Positions 1-14,722 are shown, counted from the first letter of the stretch. The stretch: 64,000 bases of DNA from Scleromitrula shiraiana (GCA_028455995.1 JABELC010000004.1:2974501-3038500); one strand, 5' to 3'. The notes: generated by a model not told the origin, from the sequence alone. Numbers and translations are program-made.

Positions 1-1268
1 TTGATTAAAAATAATAATAAAATAAATATTATTTTTTAAATAAAGATTTATTATTTGCTATATTAAAAAAATAGTTTTTGATATATTCTAAAATATTATA
101 TATTATTTTAAATTTAAAATAAATTTAATATCAATATTTGAAATTTTTAATAATAGAATCAATATTATTAATAAAAATATTTATATCAAAAAGATATATC
201 AAACATTAAATCATAATAAAATAAAATGTTTTTTATTTAAAAAAGAATCTTTAATTTAATAGTTTTATTTGGTATTTTTAAAAATATTATTTGAATAATA
301 TTTTTTTTAATTTATTATTATATATATAATTTATAAAAGATTCAAATTATATTAATTAATATTTTTAAGTTTTATATTATAAATATAAAAAACAATATTA
401 ATATTCATAAGGTTTTTTTTAATATTATTAATAAATAATAATATATATAAAAAAACAGTGTGATAATAAGTTTGATAATAAATATATAAATTTAGGAAAA
501 ATATTAATTGTTTTATTAAATAAAATAAAATATAATATATTTTCTTTTTATGAAATCAACTTTTATTTTGTTGATTATAATTCAATAATTAAAATATTTA
601 GAAAAAAAGTTTTAATATTAAGATGGTATTTTTTTGCTATTAAAGATTTAATCAACTTTTTTAAAAAAAAATTATTTTGATTGTTATAATGAATATAAAT
701 ATTATTAAAAAGATTTTGAATATTTTTTATAATTGTAAATTTAACAACTTCTATAGAAAATAAATTGATTGATTTTTTTTGATTAAATTATTAAATCATA
801 ATTTATTATATTAATGATATTAATAATATAAATTGTATAAATTTAATTATAAAACAAGATGATGATTTTATTTATATTATATAAATCTATGTGTTTTTTG
901 ATATTGAATTAATAATATTAGATTATATATTTAATCAAAAAATTGAGTTTTTAAATTATAATAATTTTTAATCAAAGAAACATATTAATTTATCTAATTT
1001 TATTAATTTTGATAAGATAAAATAATTTAATTTTAATGATGTTTGATTATATTATATTTTTGATTTAATATTAACATATATTATAATTATGAATTTTTTC
1101 TTCAATTATTTTATTTATTCAAAAAAATCGAGAACAAATTATAAAAATTATATAATTAATATACAATAAAACTTTTATATTTCATTATTCAAACATAAAG
1201 ATTTTTTTGTAAAGATTATGAAATAAAATAAAGATATGAAATTATTTAATATCAATTTTATATGAACT
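1..1268. other. AT-rich DNA, no recognisable feature
   Basis: Almost pure A/T sequence outside the left end of LTR element 1. I see no open frame of meaningful length, no terminal repeat and no domain motif. It is probably older degraded repeat DNA, by analogy with the rest of the block. Confidence 0.6.
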
Positions 1269-1273
1269 TTATT

Positions 1274-1433
1274 TGTCTGTATAGTCAACACGTGACCTTA
1301 CATCACGTGCCCATTAAGGAGGAATATATTCTTGACAGCGTACAATACTTTTTTTGATCTTTTTAAATACATTAATATAATATAAGAGAATATCTATATT
1401 GTATAGTTTTATATTTTTGGAGTTATATAAATA
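1274..1433 (+). repeat. 5' LTR of element 1
   Basis: 160 bp. The first 39 bases match the little-mutated solo LTR at 3711-3870 exactly. The inner 60 bases have lost nearly every C, so that the CCATACCCCCGGAGTC end has become an ATATTTTTGGAGTT-like tract. It contains the CACGTGA...TCACGTG inverted pair. Confidence 0.88.
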
Positions 1434-3116
1434 TATATTATATTATTTAAAAAAATATTTTAATAAATAAAAATAATAATAATGATAATTATTTTATTAT
1501 AATTATAAAAATGAGAATAAAATTGTTTATATAAGAACTTTTATTCAAAAACTGTTATCAAAGCTTTTAATAATCTTCATTTTTATATTTCTATATTTTT
1601 TTATTATTATCTTACTTTTTATTTTATTTTATAATGAATTTGTTTATTATATATTCATTTTATGAATCAAAATAATTATATTTGACTTAAAAACTTTATT
1701 AAAACAAATTTTCATTTGATATTAAATTTATTTTATGAATTAAAATAATTATATTTGGTTTAAAGCTTTTATTAAAACAAATTTTGATTTGATATTAAAT
1801 TTATTTTATAAATTAAAATAATTATATTTGGTTTAAAGCTTTTATTAGATTAAAATTTTTAATTTAATATTAGATATTTATTTAATAATAATAAAAGAAT
1901 TAGGCAAAAATATATTTAATAATGATTATTATATTATTTGATAAATAAATATAAATAAAAGTTAAAAACATTTTTTTATTCTATATTATAATATTATAAG
2001 CAATATAGTGGGCAAAAGCGATATAAAGGACAAAAAAAGATCGAGAAATATAAGTACAAGTATAAGTTTTAGATAATTATAAGGAAAAAGCAATTTATTA
2101 AATATAAATATTTAAGATTTAGAATTATTATTAGTATTTTAATAATTAAAATAAATCTTAAATTAAATTGAAGAATTTTGATTAGTATTAAAAATATTAT
2201 CAAGAAATTTTAATAAAAGCCCAATATATGTAAGGTTATTATAAAAATAATATTAATAAATAATATTTTAATAAATATAAATTTTAATATTATAAATATA
2301 AATAAAGATCTTTTTATTTTAAAATATAATACATAGTATTTTTAAAAAATTTATGTTTAATTTTAGAAAAAAGTAATAATAAAAAAATAATAATATATAT
2401 AATTTTAAATATAATTAAAATTTTAAATCTAAATAAAACAAAAGATATTAAAAAGATTTATTTAATAAATTATTTTTAAATAATTCAGTTTTTATTAATA
2501 AATTCAAAAAATATAATATAAAAGATTTATATATAATAAATTATTATTTAAAATATAAATTTGATAAATATATAATTAGCAATTTAAAAATCTTTATTAA
2601 TATAGATTTATAAATAAATTTTAAAAAAGCGTTTAAAAATATAAATATAAAGATATTTTAAGTATTAAATAAAGAATATTTAATAATAATAAAAAAGACA
2701 TTATAAAAAAATAATATTTATATTAATATATTTATTTTAATAATTTATATATTATAAAGTGTAATATATACAAGATTATGCTTCAAATAAATAAAAGTAT
2801 ATTCAAAAAAATTTATAAAGATTAATCAATAAAACTCAGATTTAGCAATATATAAATAATAATAGGAAATTTAAAGAAAAAACAAGATTAAAAAAAAAAT
2901 ATAAAAAGATAAATTGAAAAAAAGAAATAAATTAAATAAAATATTTTAATTATATAAATAATAACCAAACTTTTAAAATAATTTAATAAATTATTAACAA
3001 ATATTTATTTAATAATAAAAACTAATTTTAAATATTTATTTAAAACCATTTTAATAATAATATATAAATTAATAAATTATATTATTTAGCATATAATTTT
3101 ATTTAATAATTATATA

Positions 3117-3449
3117 TTATATATTAATAAAAATTATTAAAATAAAAATTATTAAAATAAAAATTATTAAAATAAAAATAATTATAATAAAAATCATTAT
3201 AATTAAAGTAATTATATATTTTAATTTGATAATAGCTATTTTGATTAAAATCAATTTAATTAAAATCAATTTGATCAAAATTACTATAATATAAATAATT
3301 ATAATAAAAATTATTATAATCAAAATAATTGTATATTTCAATTTAATTAAAATCAACCTAATCGAAATCAACTTAATCAAAATTATTGCATATTCTAAAA
3401 CGATTAAAATAATTATGATTAAAATAATTATGATTTTTAACACGAACAA
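3117..3449. repeat. 15-bp tandem repeat inside element 1
   Basis: Degenerate 15-bp units, one block resembling AAAATTATTAAAATA and another TTTAATTAAAATCAA. The period is a multiple of three, so it may be the remains of a five-residue protein repeat. The same array sits at the matching place in element 2 (30692-30997), so it predates the two insertions. The open minus-strand frame across it is an effect of the repeat and is not called as a gene. Confidence 0.7.
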
Positions 3450-3710
3450 AACTAAAGAAAAAAATAAAGGGATAGAAGAATATATATATATAAAAATGAA
3501 TATAAAGATCTAAAATATTATTAAAAAAAACTATTAATATTGTATATCAAAAACCTAATATTAAATTAATTTAAATAAAATATATAATGATATAATAAAA
3601 TTCAATGATAAAAATAAAGATTTTGATTATAAATTGATTATATATATATTAATTCTATAATATATAGATATTTTGAATGAACTCATAATAATAGTATTTT
3701 TAACTATATT

Positions 3711-3870
3711 TGTTTGTTTGACTCCGGGGGTATGGAACTATCCAATATGGGTATTCTCTTATATTGTATTAATGTGTTCAAGGAGAACAAGAAGGGTGTT
3801 GTACGCCGTCGAGAGTATATATCTCCTTAACGGGCACGTGATGTAAGGTCACGTGTTGACTATACAGACA
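3711..3870 (-). mobile_element. Solo LTR of family A nested in element 1
   Basis: 160 bp, reverse orientation, running from TGTTTGTTTGACTCC to CTATACAGACA. It is flanked by a perfect 5-bp duplication, ATATT at 3706-3710 and 3871-3875. Element 2 has the uninterrupted target at the same site, which confirms the insertion. It keeps a GC-rich core, while element 1 around it is almost all A/T. It is therefore a later insertion that collapsed by LTR-LTR recombination and is now too short to attract much RIP. It is the best guide in the window to the unmutated LTR. Confidence 0.93.
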
Positions 3871-6800
3871 ATATTTAAAGATAAAATACTTAAATACTAT
3901 ATATCAAATCTAACTATATTTCTATAAAAAATAAAAAGTCTGACTATAAAATTTAAGATATAATATTAAAAAAAACTATATTATTATAGTATAATAAACA
4001 AATAAATAAAATTAATAATAAAAAGTATTATAAATAAAAATCAAAAAAAAAACTTAAAGACTATTTAAAACTATTTTTTATAAAGATAAGGTGATTATAT
4101 AAAATTTTATTAAATAATATAAAAAGTTAACTATATTTATACAAAAAAATGATTTTATTATATTAACAAATTGAATAATACATTTAAATATATTATTAAT
4201 TAATTATAAATATTTCTAATTTTATTTAAAAAATCAAAAAAACGATTTAGATTTATAATAAATTATAAAATAATAATATAGATATATATTATATTAAAAA
4301 AAATTTATAAATAATTTATAAAATTAAAGTAAAAGTTTTAATTAGAATAAATATAATAAAATAAATAATTATAATAATTTAAAACAATATAATAATTATT
4401 AAAATCAATTTAAATTATAATTTAAGATTTGAAATTAATATAATAAAGATAATTTTAAATTAAATTATAAAAAGTAATATTAAATATATATAAAAAAATA
4501 TATTTTTTTTATAAACTATTTAAAATATATTTAAAAAGAAATTTGAAGGAAATATAAAGAAAAAGTCGTTAAAAATAATGATAATTATATATATAAACAA
4601 TTTTTAATATATTATAAAAAAAATGGAAATAAAAAAGAAAAATATTAGAGAGATTTATCAAGTATTTTATATAAAAATAAAATATTCAAATAAAACTATA
4701 TTAAAAATATATTATATATTAAATAATTTAATTAATAATCTATAAACAATTATTAAATTTATAAAAAAAATATTTAAATATATATTAATATATAAAAAGT
4801 TATTTAAAAATGATTAAATTAATAAAAATATAATATTAAAACAAATTATATATAATTTTAAAATATTTTTTTTAAATAATAAATATAATTTTAATAAATT
4901 TGAAAGTATTATAATCGATATAGAAATAATAATAATATTAATTATTGATAAATAATAATATAAAGTATTGCAAAAACTAATTAATCTAATTATTAATCAT
5001 AATAAAATAAAAATTATAAAAATTATATTTAAAAAAAGAAATATTAAAAAATTTATTAAATTATATGAAATCGAATTATTAATTAAATAAATCAAGGTTT
5101 ATATTATTTTTATTTTATCTAATAAATATAAATAAATTTAATGTATTTTTTAACAATCTTAAAAAATCAAATTATTTATAACAAAATCGATAAATACTTT
5201 TTTATTATATAAAAATATAATTATAATATATTTATATAATTAATAATTTTGAATAATATTTACTATTTTATAAAAATAAAATTATAATATTTATATAAAT
5301 ATTTTAATTATATCAATTATTTAGAGATTACATAATATATTTAAATAAATTAATTATAATAATATAAATAAAAGCAAAATCAATAAATTAATAAAATATC
5401 ATAATTAATATCAAATATATAGCAAATTATTAAACAGATTTAAATTCAAAATCAATAATATTAAAAATAATAATATTCGGTTTATTATATAATTGTAATT
5501 AATATTATATATATTTATAAATAACTAATATTATATATATTTAATAAAACAATAAAATACTAAATAATAATATTTCTAAATAATCTATTAATAAAATATA
5601 TTTAGAATATAATTTGATTCAAATAAATTAATATTTATATAAAACCTTTAAATTATATTATTATTAATAGTAATATATAATTTATTATAAAGAAATTCAA
5701 TGAATATATAAGCATTATAATAATAAAAATAAAAATAATTTTTATAGAATTTTATTAATTAATTAGTAAAATTAAATAATATTATAAAATTATATAATAA
5801 ATATAAAAAATTTTATAAAATAAATTATAATAATCTAGTTTTATAAAAAAATAAATATTATAGATAATAATAAAGATTATAAATAATTTAATAAATCTTG
5901 ATAAATTAATTTTAATATTTTTAATATTTAATATATTTGTATATATAGAAAAATTACATTTATTAATAAAATTATACAAGATAAATAATAGAATTTATAG
6001 ATATAGAGTAATTTAATTAATAAAAGATATATTAAAAAACAAAATAAATTATTTATATATATAATATATAATTTAAAAATATATTTAAAAATTTTAATAT
6101 ATAAAAAGATTATTAAAAAAAAATGGATAGATCTTTATATCCTTAAATCAATAAAGAATAAAAATTGTGAAATCAATATAAATAACTATATTGTAATAAT
6201 ATAATCAATATCGATTTGTTTATATTATCAAGAATTTATTGATTTAATATCAATATTATTGATAATATATATAAAAAACTATACATTGGTTATATTTATA
6301 AATGATAATAATAATTAATTAACTATTGAAAAAATACTAAAAGCAGTAATATTAAAACTATTTAAACTAACAATTTGTAAGTGTGGTAAATTAAGAAAAG
6401 ATCAAAGTTTTAATATTTTATTATTAATGATAATTTAACTTTATTAATATATTTAATAAGATATATAATAAAAAATATAATTTAAATTATATATAAAGAA
6501 TAAAGATTTTAATGAAACATTATTAAATATCATAATATTATTAAATAACAAATATATTATATATTTAATTAAAGTTCCTGTTATTAATAGATTAATTTTC
6601 TCTATTAAATAAATCAAATATAATAAAAAAAGACAAATAAAATATATATAAGATCAAAAAAAAAAGAAATTAAATAAATTAATAAAAATCAATGAATTTA
6701 AAATAATAAAATAAAAAAAGATTTTAATAAAAATAAAAATCTTTAAATATGAATAAATTAATAAACTCAAATATTTAAATATAAAAAAGATATATAAAAA

Positions 6801-8499
6801 ATTAAAGTTTATTATATAAAGTTTTAATAATATAAAAATATATATTATATTTATATAATCTTTAATTATATAATATTGAATTTATTAATTAATATTAATA
6901 ATTATAATTATAATAATAATAATAAAAAGTAATAATATATTTAATATTTATTTATATAATATTATTTATATATATATATAAATAAATTTGAAACTTCTAT
7001 ATTTTATCTTTATATATATATTTCTAAAAATAAAATATTTATTAAAAATTATCTTTTATATAATATGATTATTATATAAAATTTTAAAAATAAAAAATTA
7101 TTAATTCAATATATATTTAAATTATTATATTATAAAATTGAAAACAAAAATATTAATATATAATTATTATTTATTATATATATAAAAATAATAATTAAAA
7201 TATTATTTATTTCCATTATTATAATTCTAAATTTTTATATAAAAAACAAAAAATAATTAATTAAAACATATTTATTCAAATTCAAGAATAATTTAATTTT
7301 ATTAAAAAATTCAATAATTATAATAAATCAGATACTTCAATATAAAAATCTAAAATAAATCAAAAATATCAATATTAATATATATATAGAATATATAGTA
7401 AACTCTAAAAAAATACAATATCAAAAAAACAATATATTATATAATATATTTATAGCGTTTATATCATAATTTGTTATTAATTCAGAATTTTATTTAATTT
7501 AATATAAATTATATAAAATATCAAATTAAATAATAAAAATATAAAAATATTTAATAAATATATACAATAATAAAAAGAAAACTTTATAAAAGAATTTTGA
7601 TTTATATTATTTAATTTTAATATTTTTTATATTTATATATTTATTAATATTTTTTATATTTATATATTTATTAATATTTTATATATTAATAATTTTAATC
7701 TATTATTTTAAATGAGATGTATTATTATATTAATAAATAAAAGTAAAAATATAAATATTATATATTAATTTTTAATTAAATACCAACATATTATTCAAAC
7801 TATATTAATATTAGAATTTTATATAATAATCTTTAATTTCGATTTAATAATTATTATCAAAAATGTAATTAAAAAGATTTTTGATAATTATATTTTATTA
7901 TTAGGTATTTATATTAATTTATATTCTTTATTATAATTATTAATTAAATTTAAAATAATAATCAAAAAGCGATTTATAATTGATATTATAGTATTATGTT
8001 ACTTATATAAATATAAAAAGATTATAAAAATATAATAGATTAATGATCATAATAATTTAATAAATATAATAATAAAAATAAAACTTTGTTTAATATTGAA
8101 AAAACTTATTAATATAAATAAAATATTAATAAAAATTAATAAATAGGTTAAATATAAAAAAAGATTTTTATTTTTTTTTTATTTTTTTTTTTAAAAAATA
8201 ATTAAATAATAATTAATATTATTTAATTAATTTTCATATAATTATTATAAAATAAAATAATAAAATATATAATATAAAAAATAATAATAATATAAAATAA
8301 TAATAATATATAATTTAAATAATATTTATTTTAATTTAATATTAAAATATTATATTATATATAAATGAATTATAAAAATGTTAAAAAAATAAAAGATTAG
8401 AAAAAGTCTATCATCTTTTTGTTTTATATAAGTAATTTATAATTTTTATAAAATTTAATTTTTTATATATATAATATTAGATTTTTAAAAAATTATTAA

Positions 8500-8660
8500 T
8501 ATTTATATAATTCAATATACAATTTTATATTATATATTTATTTAAAAAATATATATTCTTAATAATATATAATATTTTTCTTGATCTTTTTAAACATATT
8601 AATACAATATAAAAAAGTACCTATATTGTATAGTTCCATACCCTTAGAGTCATATAAACA
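8500..8660 (+). repeat. 3' LTR of element 1
   Basis: About 161 bp. The inner half is fully converted to A/T. The outer end keeps C residues, including TTCCATACCC and CATATAAACA. TTATT follows directly as target-site duplication. Confidence 0.85.
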
Positions 8661-10869
8661 TTATTCAATCATTTTAAAAATTTATTAAATATAAATTTCA
8701 ATTTTTGAACTTTTAGAAATGATTTTAGTTATACAATTAAATTTATTAAACAATATATTTTCATGAAAATATTTAAAAATTTATATTTAATTTTTTAATT
8801 TGATATTTTTTTTATATTAATAAAAATTGCAAATATTTTTAATTCGAATTCTTTATTTAATTTAATTTAATTCATAAGAGTTATTATTATATTAATATTT
8901 CATTTTTTAGTTCATTTTTTATTTACAAAAAACAAAATGAATTATTAATAATAGCAAGTTTTAAAATTATTAAATTTTTAAATTTATGTTTATTTATTTT
9001 AGTTTTTGTAAATAAGTCAAAATTTTTATTTTTCATAAACCTTATTATAGAATCATTTATATTTTTAGATATTTTTCAAATTAATTTTATAATTCATTAT
9101 TAATATTAAAAATATTGAAAATAAATTATAAAATTTGACTTTTTCAATAATAATATAAATAATCAATTTGAAGTTTAAAAATTTATTTTTAATTATGATT
9201 AATCAAATATTTTAAAATTTGTACAATACATAATTTAATGAATTTTATCAATTAGTTTTATAATTTATTAATTTTAAAATAAACATTTCAAAAATGAATT
9301 AAAAATAAAATATTTTAAAAAGGTTAATATTTTTTAAAAAAATAATAATTCAAATTTATATATTTAATTGATGAATAATAGTAATTTTTTTTATTTATTA
9401 TTTATTAATATATATTATTATTTTTGGGATAAATTTAGAATCTTAACTTTTTAAAAAAAGGTTTTAATAATTATATTAAATTTTCTTCATTAAAATAAAT
9501 ATTTAATTTGAAATTAAATTTTTTTTTAAAATCATAATAAGATGATTTAAGATAATAATTAATATATACATAATAATTAAAATCTTTTTATTTAAAATTT
9601 TAGATATTAATTTATTAATTTTTTAATTAAAAAATAAATTTAATATAATATAATTTTATATAAAATTTATTTTCTAAATTTAAATTTGTCAATATATATA
9701 TTGATATTAAAAAATATTATTAATATCATTTTATATTAATAATTATTTAATTAAAATATAATGTAGTTCAATTTGTTATTCATCATTATTAATCAATTTA
9801 AGTTTTCATTATTTTTAGATATTTATTATTATAATTGGAAATATATAAAAATATATATTATTAGATTCATTTAAAATTGTTAATATAATCTAATTTTTAT
9901 AAAAATTAAAAGTTATAAGTTATAATGTGTTTTCATAATATTAATTTCAATTTGATTTCTTATAATCATTTATATTAATTTGATATTTTTTTGTTACTAT
10001 AAAAATGTTAATCGTGTATATTGATTATTTTTATATTGTATTTGAATTTGTTTTAACTTCAATTTAAAATATTAATCATCTTTATTTTAATTTTTATATT
10101 GTTAATTCTTTTATTGATATCATATTAAAATATATTTATTATAATAATTTTTATTCCCAAATTCGATTATTTAAGATTATAAAATTCTTTAAAAAAAGAT
10201 TTTAAATCTTAATTATATATTAGACAATAAATTAAAAGAATTAGTTTATTTTGATTTTAATACAAATTTTTTATCAATAAAAACCGAATGAATTTTATTA
10301 AAAATAAAATAGAAAGACGAAAAAAAGTTTTTAATACAATTAAATTAAAAATATTAATTATATTATTAATTATAATGCTATTATTTCGAAATGTTATTAT
10401 TATTAATTTTTACTACTTTTTAAATAAAATTATAATAATATATTTTAATCAATATTTAATTTTATTTAAATTTTATATAAAATAATTTATGTATATAATA
10501 TATAAAATAATTTATGTATATAATATATAATTTTATTTTAAATATATATATATATGATATAAGAATATTATATATATCATTTATATAATTATGATGTTTA
10601 GATATAATATTTTTTAAAATCTAAAAATAATTTTAATTACTTTTTTAATAATCAAATGTTAATAAAATTTGAAACGTTCTTATAATTTAACATAACAATT
10701 TATAAAATCATCATTTTTTAAAAATTCTATTATTTCAATATTAATTTTAAATATTTATAACTTTATCTTAATAATAATAATAATAACAGATAACTTTTTA
10801 ATATAAATCATAATTATCAATTAATATTCAATATATTAATAAAAAATAGAATATATTATATATACAAAA

Positions 10870-10945
10870 AGATCTTTATAATAATATAATCATTATTTCT
10901 TAATTTTAAATAAATTATATAAATTAAAAAATTATTTGATTTTTT
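10870..10945 (+). repeat. Dispersed repeat, copy 1 of 3
   Basis: Aligns with 40867-40945 and 46178-46250 around the shared core TAGATTATATAAATTAAA (here AAATTATATAAATTAAA). Identity is not known; it could be an edge of an older transposon. Confidence 0.5.
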
Positions 10946-11368
10946 TATTCTATATATTATTTATAATATATAATATATAATTTATATATAATTAATTTTT
11001 ATAAATACTCTTTTCATTTATAAATCAAATTTTCAAAATTTAATCTTTATAAAAACTTTTATTTTAAATGATTTTTTTAAAATATGTTTTCAAATTTTCA
11101 AAATTTATTATAATATTTTTGTTGATAATAAATTTTGAATTAAATAACTTTTATTATTAATATTAATATTTTTTAATTATTTTTTATTATTGAGATTTAA
11201 CTTTCTAAATTTATTATTATAATAATTATTATCTTAATTGAAATAAATTATATTTTTTATTTTTATTCAAAAAAAATTATATTTTTTATTTTAAAATATT
11301 TTTGATATATACATTGTTACATTTGCGATAAAGGTTTTTTAATTGCATTATTTAATTATAAAATTTCC

Positions 11369-11448
11369 TTTTTATATTATAAATTTTATTTTTATATTAT
11401 AAATTTTATTTTTATATTATAAATTTTATTTTTATATTATAGATTTTA
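11369..11448. repeat. 20-bp tandem repeat, four units
   Basis: Four head-to-tail units of TTTTTATATTATAAATTTTA. Only the last has a substitution (AAA to AGA). Near-perfect copies in mutated surroundings suggest expansion after RIP. Confidence 0.85.
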
Positions 11449-13439
11449 ATTTTTTTTGGAATAATGTATTCATAATTTGTAATTTATATAAATTCATTTT
11501 TATTTACAAATTTCTTTTATATTCTAATATAATTTTTAATATTAAGAAATCTTTAATTTTGTTTATTTTTATTATTTTTCAAAATTATTTTGTATTAATT
11601 TTTATATTTGTTAATACTATATAATATTGAAAAATATATCTTTTTTTAATCTATACAATTTAGTTAAAATTTATAAAGAATTTTATATTATAATAAAGCT
11701 TCTTTTTATATATAATATATCCCCCAAATATATTCAATAAAATTATAATTATTAAATAAAATTTAAAAAATAAAAAAACAATTATTTAACAAATATTTAA
11801 ATTATTCTATGATTCAATTATAAATAATAATATTAAAATATAATTTTTATTTGTTATATACAAAAAATAAATTAAAAATTATAAAAATATTGATAAATAA
11901 TTTATTTAAAAAAGCATTTTATTTCAAAAAATAAAAAAACTTTTAAAATTGAAAATTATTAATTTAAGATTATTTATTAAAATATATGATTATTATTATT
12001 ATTATTATTATACATTAAAAATAATAATCAAAAACTTAAAAAAAATCTAAAATCTAAAATCAAAATTTATAATATTAATATATATAATGTTTATCATTAT
12101 ATTTATCAAAGTATAATAATAAAAGTTGAAAAACAACATATTATTTAATAAAATTCTAAAAAATTTATATTATAATATTCAATTATTTTGAATTTTTACA
12201 TATCTGTTTTAAATAATAAAAAATCAATTTTTTAATATAAATAATAACAATAATATAAATATATTCAATGTATAAATTATATTGTTAAAAAATTAAAATT
12301 TATATAATTACATTCTAACTTTACTTAATATATACATATATTTATTTATTAATATATTTTATATTGACAATTTTATTTTATTATTAATTATTTATATTAA
12401 TTTATAATTTTCATTTCAATTTCAAATAACATTTAAAATAATAATTACTACAATGATTATTAATATGGATCGATTAAACACAAACCATACATCATATATT
12501 AATCGATAATATATAATATTAAAAAATTATATAACTTTTAAATTTTCTTTTTTTTAAAATAATCTTTATTTTGTTTATTAATATCATTTATATTTTTTTA
12601 ATATATTTAATAATTAATATTTATGAAATATAAATTTAACTTTGTGTCCATATATTTATTTTAAATATTTATTATCTATCTTTTTGAAAAGATAATATAT
12701 TTTCTTCATATTTTTACTCTAAATCAAAATATTAATATTATTAATAAAACTTATTCTATTTTGATTAATTTATTGTTATAGAATAAAAAAACATACAATT
12801 AAATAAAAATCTTAAAAGCATATTATTAGAAAATTTCATTCATAAATGTATAGATTTGTTAATTTATATATTATTGAAATAATTAATACACAATTTATTC
12901 ATCAAATTAATTAATTTAAATCAAATTAATGTTATTTTTAAAATATATATCAACTTTAAACATAGAGTATTATCGACTATATTTAATATATTTAGATTAA
13001 AAAAAGAGTTATAATATATTTTCAATAATAAGTTTATAACAAACTTGCCCCTCCCCCTAAAATCAAATTAAACTCCAATATTAAAAAGTACAATGTTCGA
13101 GCATTGAGGTCTTTTTATCGATACTTTATTAATTAAATTATCATTAATACTAGTAATAAAGAAATCTTGTTTAATAAAATAGAATTATTAAAAAACCTAT
13201 TTTAATTATAATATATTATGATAATTTTTGATAAATGTTATCTTTATTTACATTTTTTTAATTGATTAATTAATTTCATTTTGTTTTTTTTAAAAAGAAG
13301 ATATATATCATATTTTATTTCAATTGATAAAAGTTTCAAAAAGAAAGAAATAAAAAATGATTTAAACAAATTATTAATTATTACTTTTTTTATAAAAGAT
13401 TTTTATGTTCTTCAATAAAATTAAAAAAGCTTAATTACC

Positions 13440-14410
13440 ATTAATATTATTTTTCATTATTAAAATTCAAAATTAAAAAGGATCAATTAATATAATCTAA
13501 ATTTTCAAAAATTATATATAATACTAACTAAATTAAAAAGATTTATTTAGATAATTAAAACAAGAAATCAAATTAATAAATTAAAAATATATCTTTAGAT
13601 ATGTTTGAATAATTAAATTAGATTATTTAAATTGAAGATTTTATTAAATACTTTAAAATAAAATTAATATTATAAATGATAAAGTTAAGAAATTGACTAA
13701 ATTTATAATATAATAATATTTAAATATAAATACAATTAATTTTTTTATAATCAATATAAATAAAACTAAAGATTAAAAATAAAAAAGAAATTTATAATGA
13801 AATTCTCAATTACAAAATTCAAAATAAAATCTTCTGATTTAAAAATATAAAATAAAAAATTGATAATATCTTATTTTAATCAAAATTATAATATCAAGGC
13901 ATTATACTATATTTATTTTATATTTAAAAAATGAGATTTTAAGATGTTGATTATCAAAATATTAAAAGAATCTAAAAATAAAAAACAATTAAATGATTTT
14001 CAAAAATAGAAAGATTGAGTTAAAAAAATAAATATACAATTTTTTTAAATATAAAAGTTAAATTAAAATATGTTATGAAATATATTATAAAATATATTAT
14101 AAAATTCATTGAAAGAATACAAGCAATTATTACATTATAGTATTTAAAAAAGAAAGAAAAAAAAGAAATATCATCAATACACAAATTATTTTAAAGAAAA
14201 AGCTATAAAAAATCAGAATAAAAAAATGAAATTAAAATAATTGTATTTTTTTTATTTATTTTGGAGTTAGACTTTTAATCTTTTCTTTAAAATATATTGA
14301 TTATAAAAATATGAATCTTAAATTATTCAAATATCAAGCCTTGATAGTTTTATATAGTCAATAATTGAAATAAGACTTTGAACCAAAAAAAAAAAACAAA
14401 AACAAAAAAG
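13440..14410 (+). mobile_element. LINE fragment A (Tad1-like), 3' end with A-tail
   Basis: Non-LTR retrotransposon remnant; the left edge is unresolved. At 13675-13701 the plus strand reads NDKVKKLTK, close to the conserved C-terminal RNase H string of Tad1-type LINEs (NEKxDKLAK) once RIP changes are allowed for. The 3' part (about 14110-14384) aligns with the end of LINE B, including the block TAGTTTTATATAGTCAAT shared with 36206-36223. It ends in an A-rich tail from 14385, as expected of target-primed reverse transcription. No RT motif was found, so it is either 5'-truncated or too degraded to read. Confidence 0.6.
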
Positions 14411-14722
14411 TAATTTTATAATATATATGTTTATTTTATAATGATTTTGAGTACTATTGTAAATTTCTTTCTTGGATTCAGTACTTGGTTAAATTAAAAT
14501 TGAAGCACGCGTCAATTGCCGAAAACCCTCAAAATCGACGATTTTATACAAAACACCTTTTGCATCGATGTAAATAAATCGATTAATCATTTATTAAATC
14601 GTTTAAGATATTAAATATAGATTAATTTCATATCAAAATATTTATTATAAAGATTTAAAGATTAAATAATGATTTTAAAATTTATGATATTTAATTAAAT
14701 ATAAAATAAAAATCATATAAAG

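Larger units (their letters stand above)
1274..8660 (+). mobile_element. LTR element 1 (family A), full length, RIP-degraded
   Basis: A 7.4-kb element bounded by direct terminal repeats of about 160 bp that begin TG and end CA. It is flanked by a perfect 5-bp duplication, TTATT at 1269-1273 and 8661-8665. The interior aligns over its whole length with element 2 (28565-36179), and its right half with element 3 (53350-57176). Differences are mainly C/T and G/A transitions, the mark of RIP. A solo LTR of the same family at 3711-3870 interrupts it. No gag, protease, RT or integrase motif could be read with confidence, so the superfamily is open. Strand is assumed, because the TG...CA ends are symmetrical and no clear primer-binding site or polypurine tract survives. 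It is surely non-functional. Confidence 0.9.
8666..13439. other. AT-rich stretch without identifiable genes
   Basis: Degraded sequence between LTR element 1 and the LINE fragment. It is somewhat less extreme than the element interiors and may include the 5' part of that LINE, but no domain could be read. A 65-codon open frame at 10288-10485 has A/T-driven composition (Ile, Asn, Lys, Phe) and is not supported. Two small repeats inside it are listed separately. Around 13048 a short C-rich patch (TTGCCCCTCCCCC) survives. Confidence 0.55.

Noticed and set aside
3117..3449. 110-codon minus-strand open frame rich in Ile and Leu (and its like at 30692-30997)
   Set aside because: It runs across a 15-bp tandem repeat in A/T-only DNA. 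Composition and periodicity fully explain the lack of stops.
4238..4300. Possible gypsy RT motif (RFIINYK as mutated RFCIDYR) in LTR elements 1 and 2
   Set aside because: The following YPLP, LDL and YxDD blocks could not be found at proper spacing, so the match may be chance in A/T-rich sequence.
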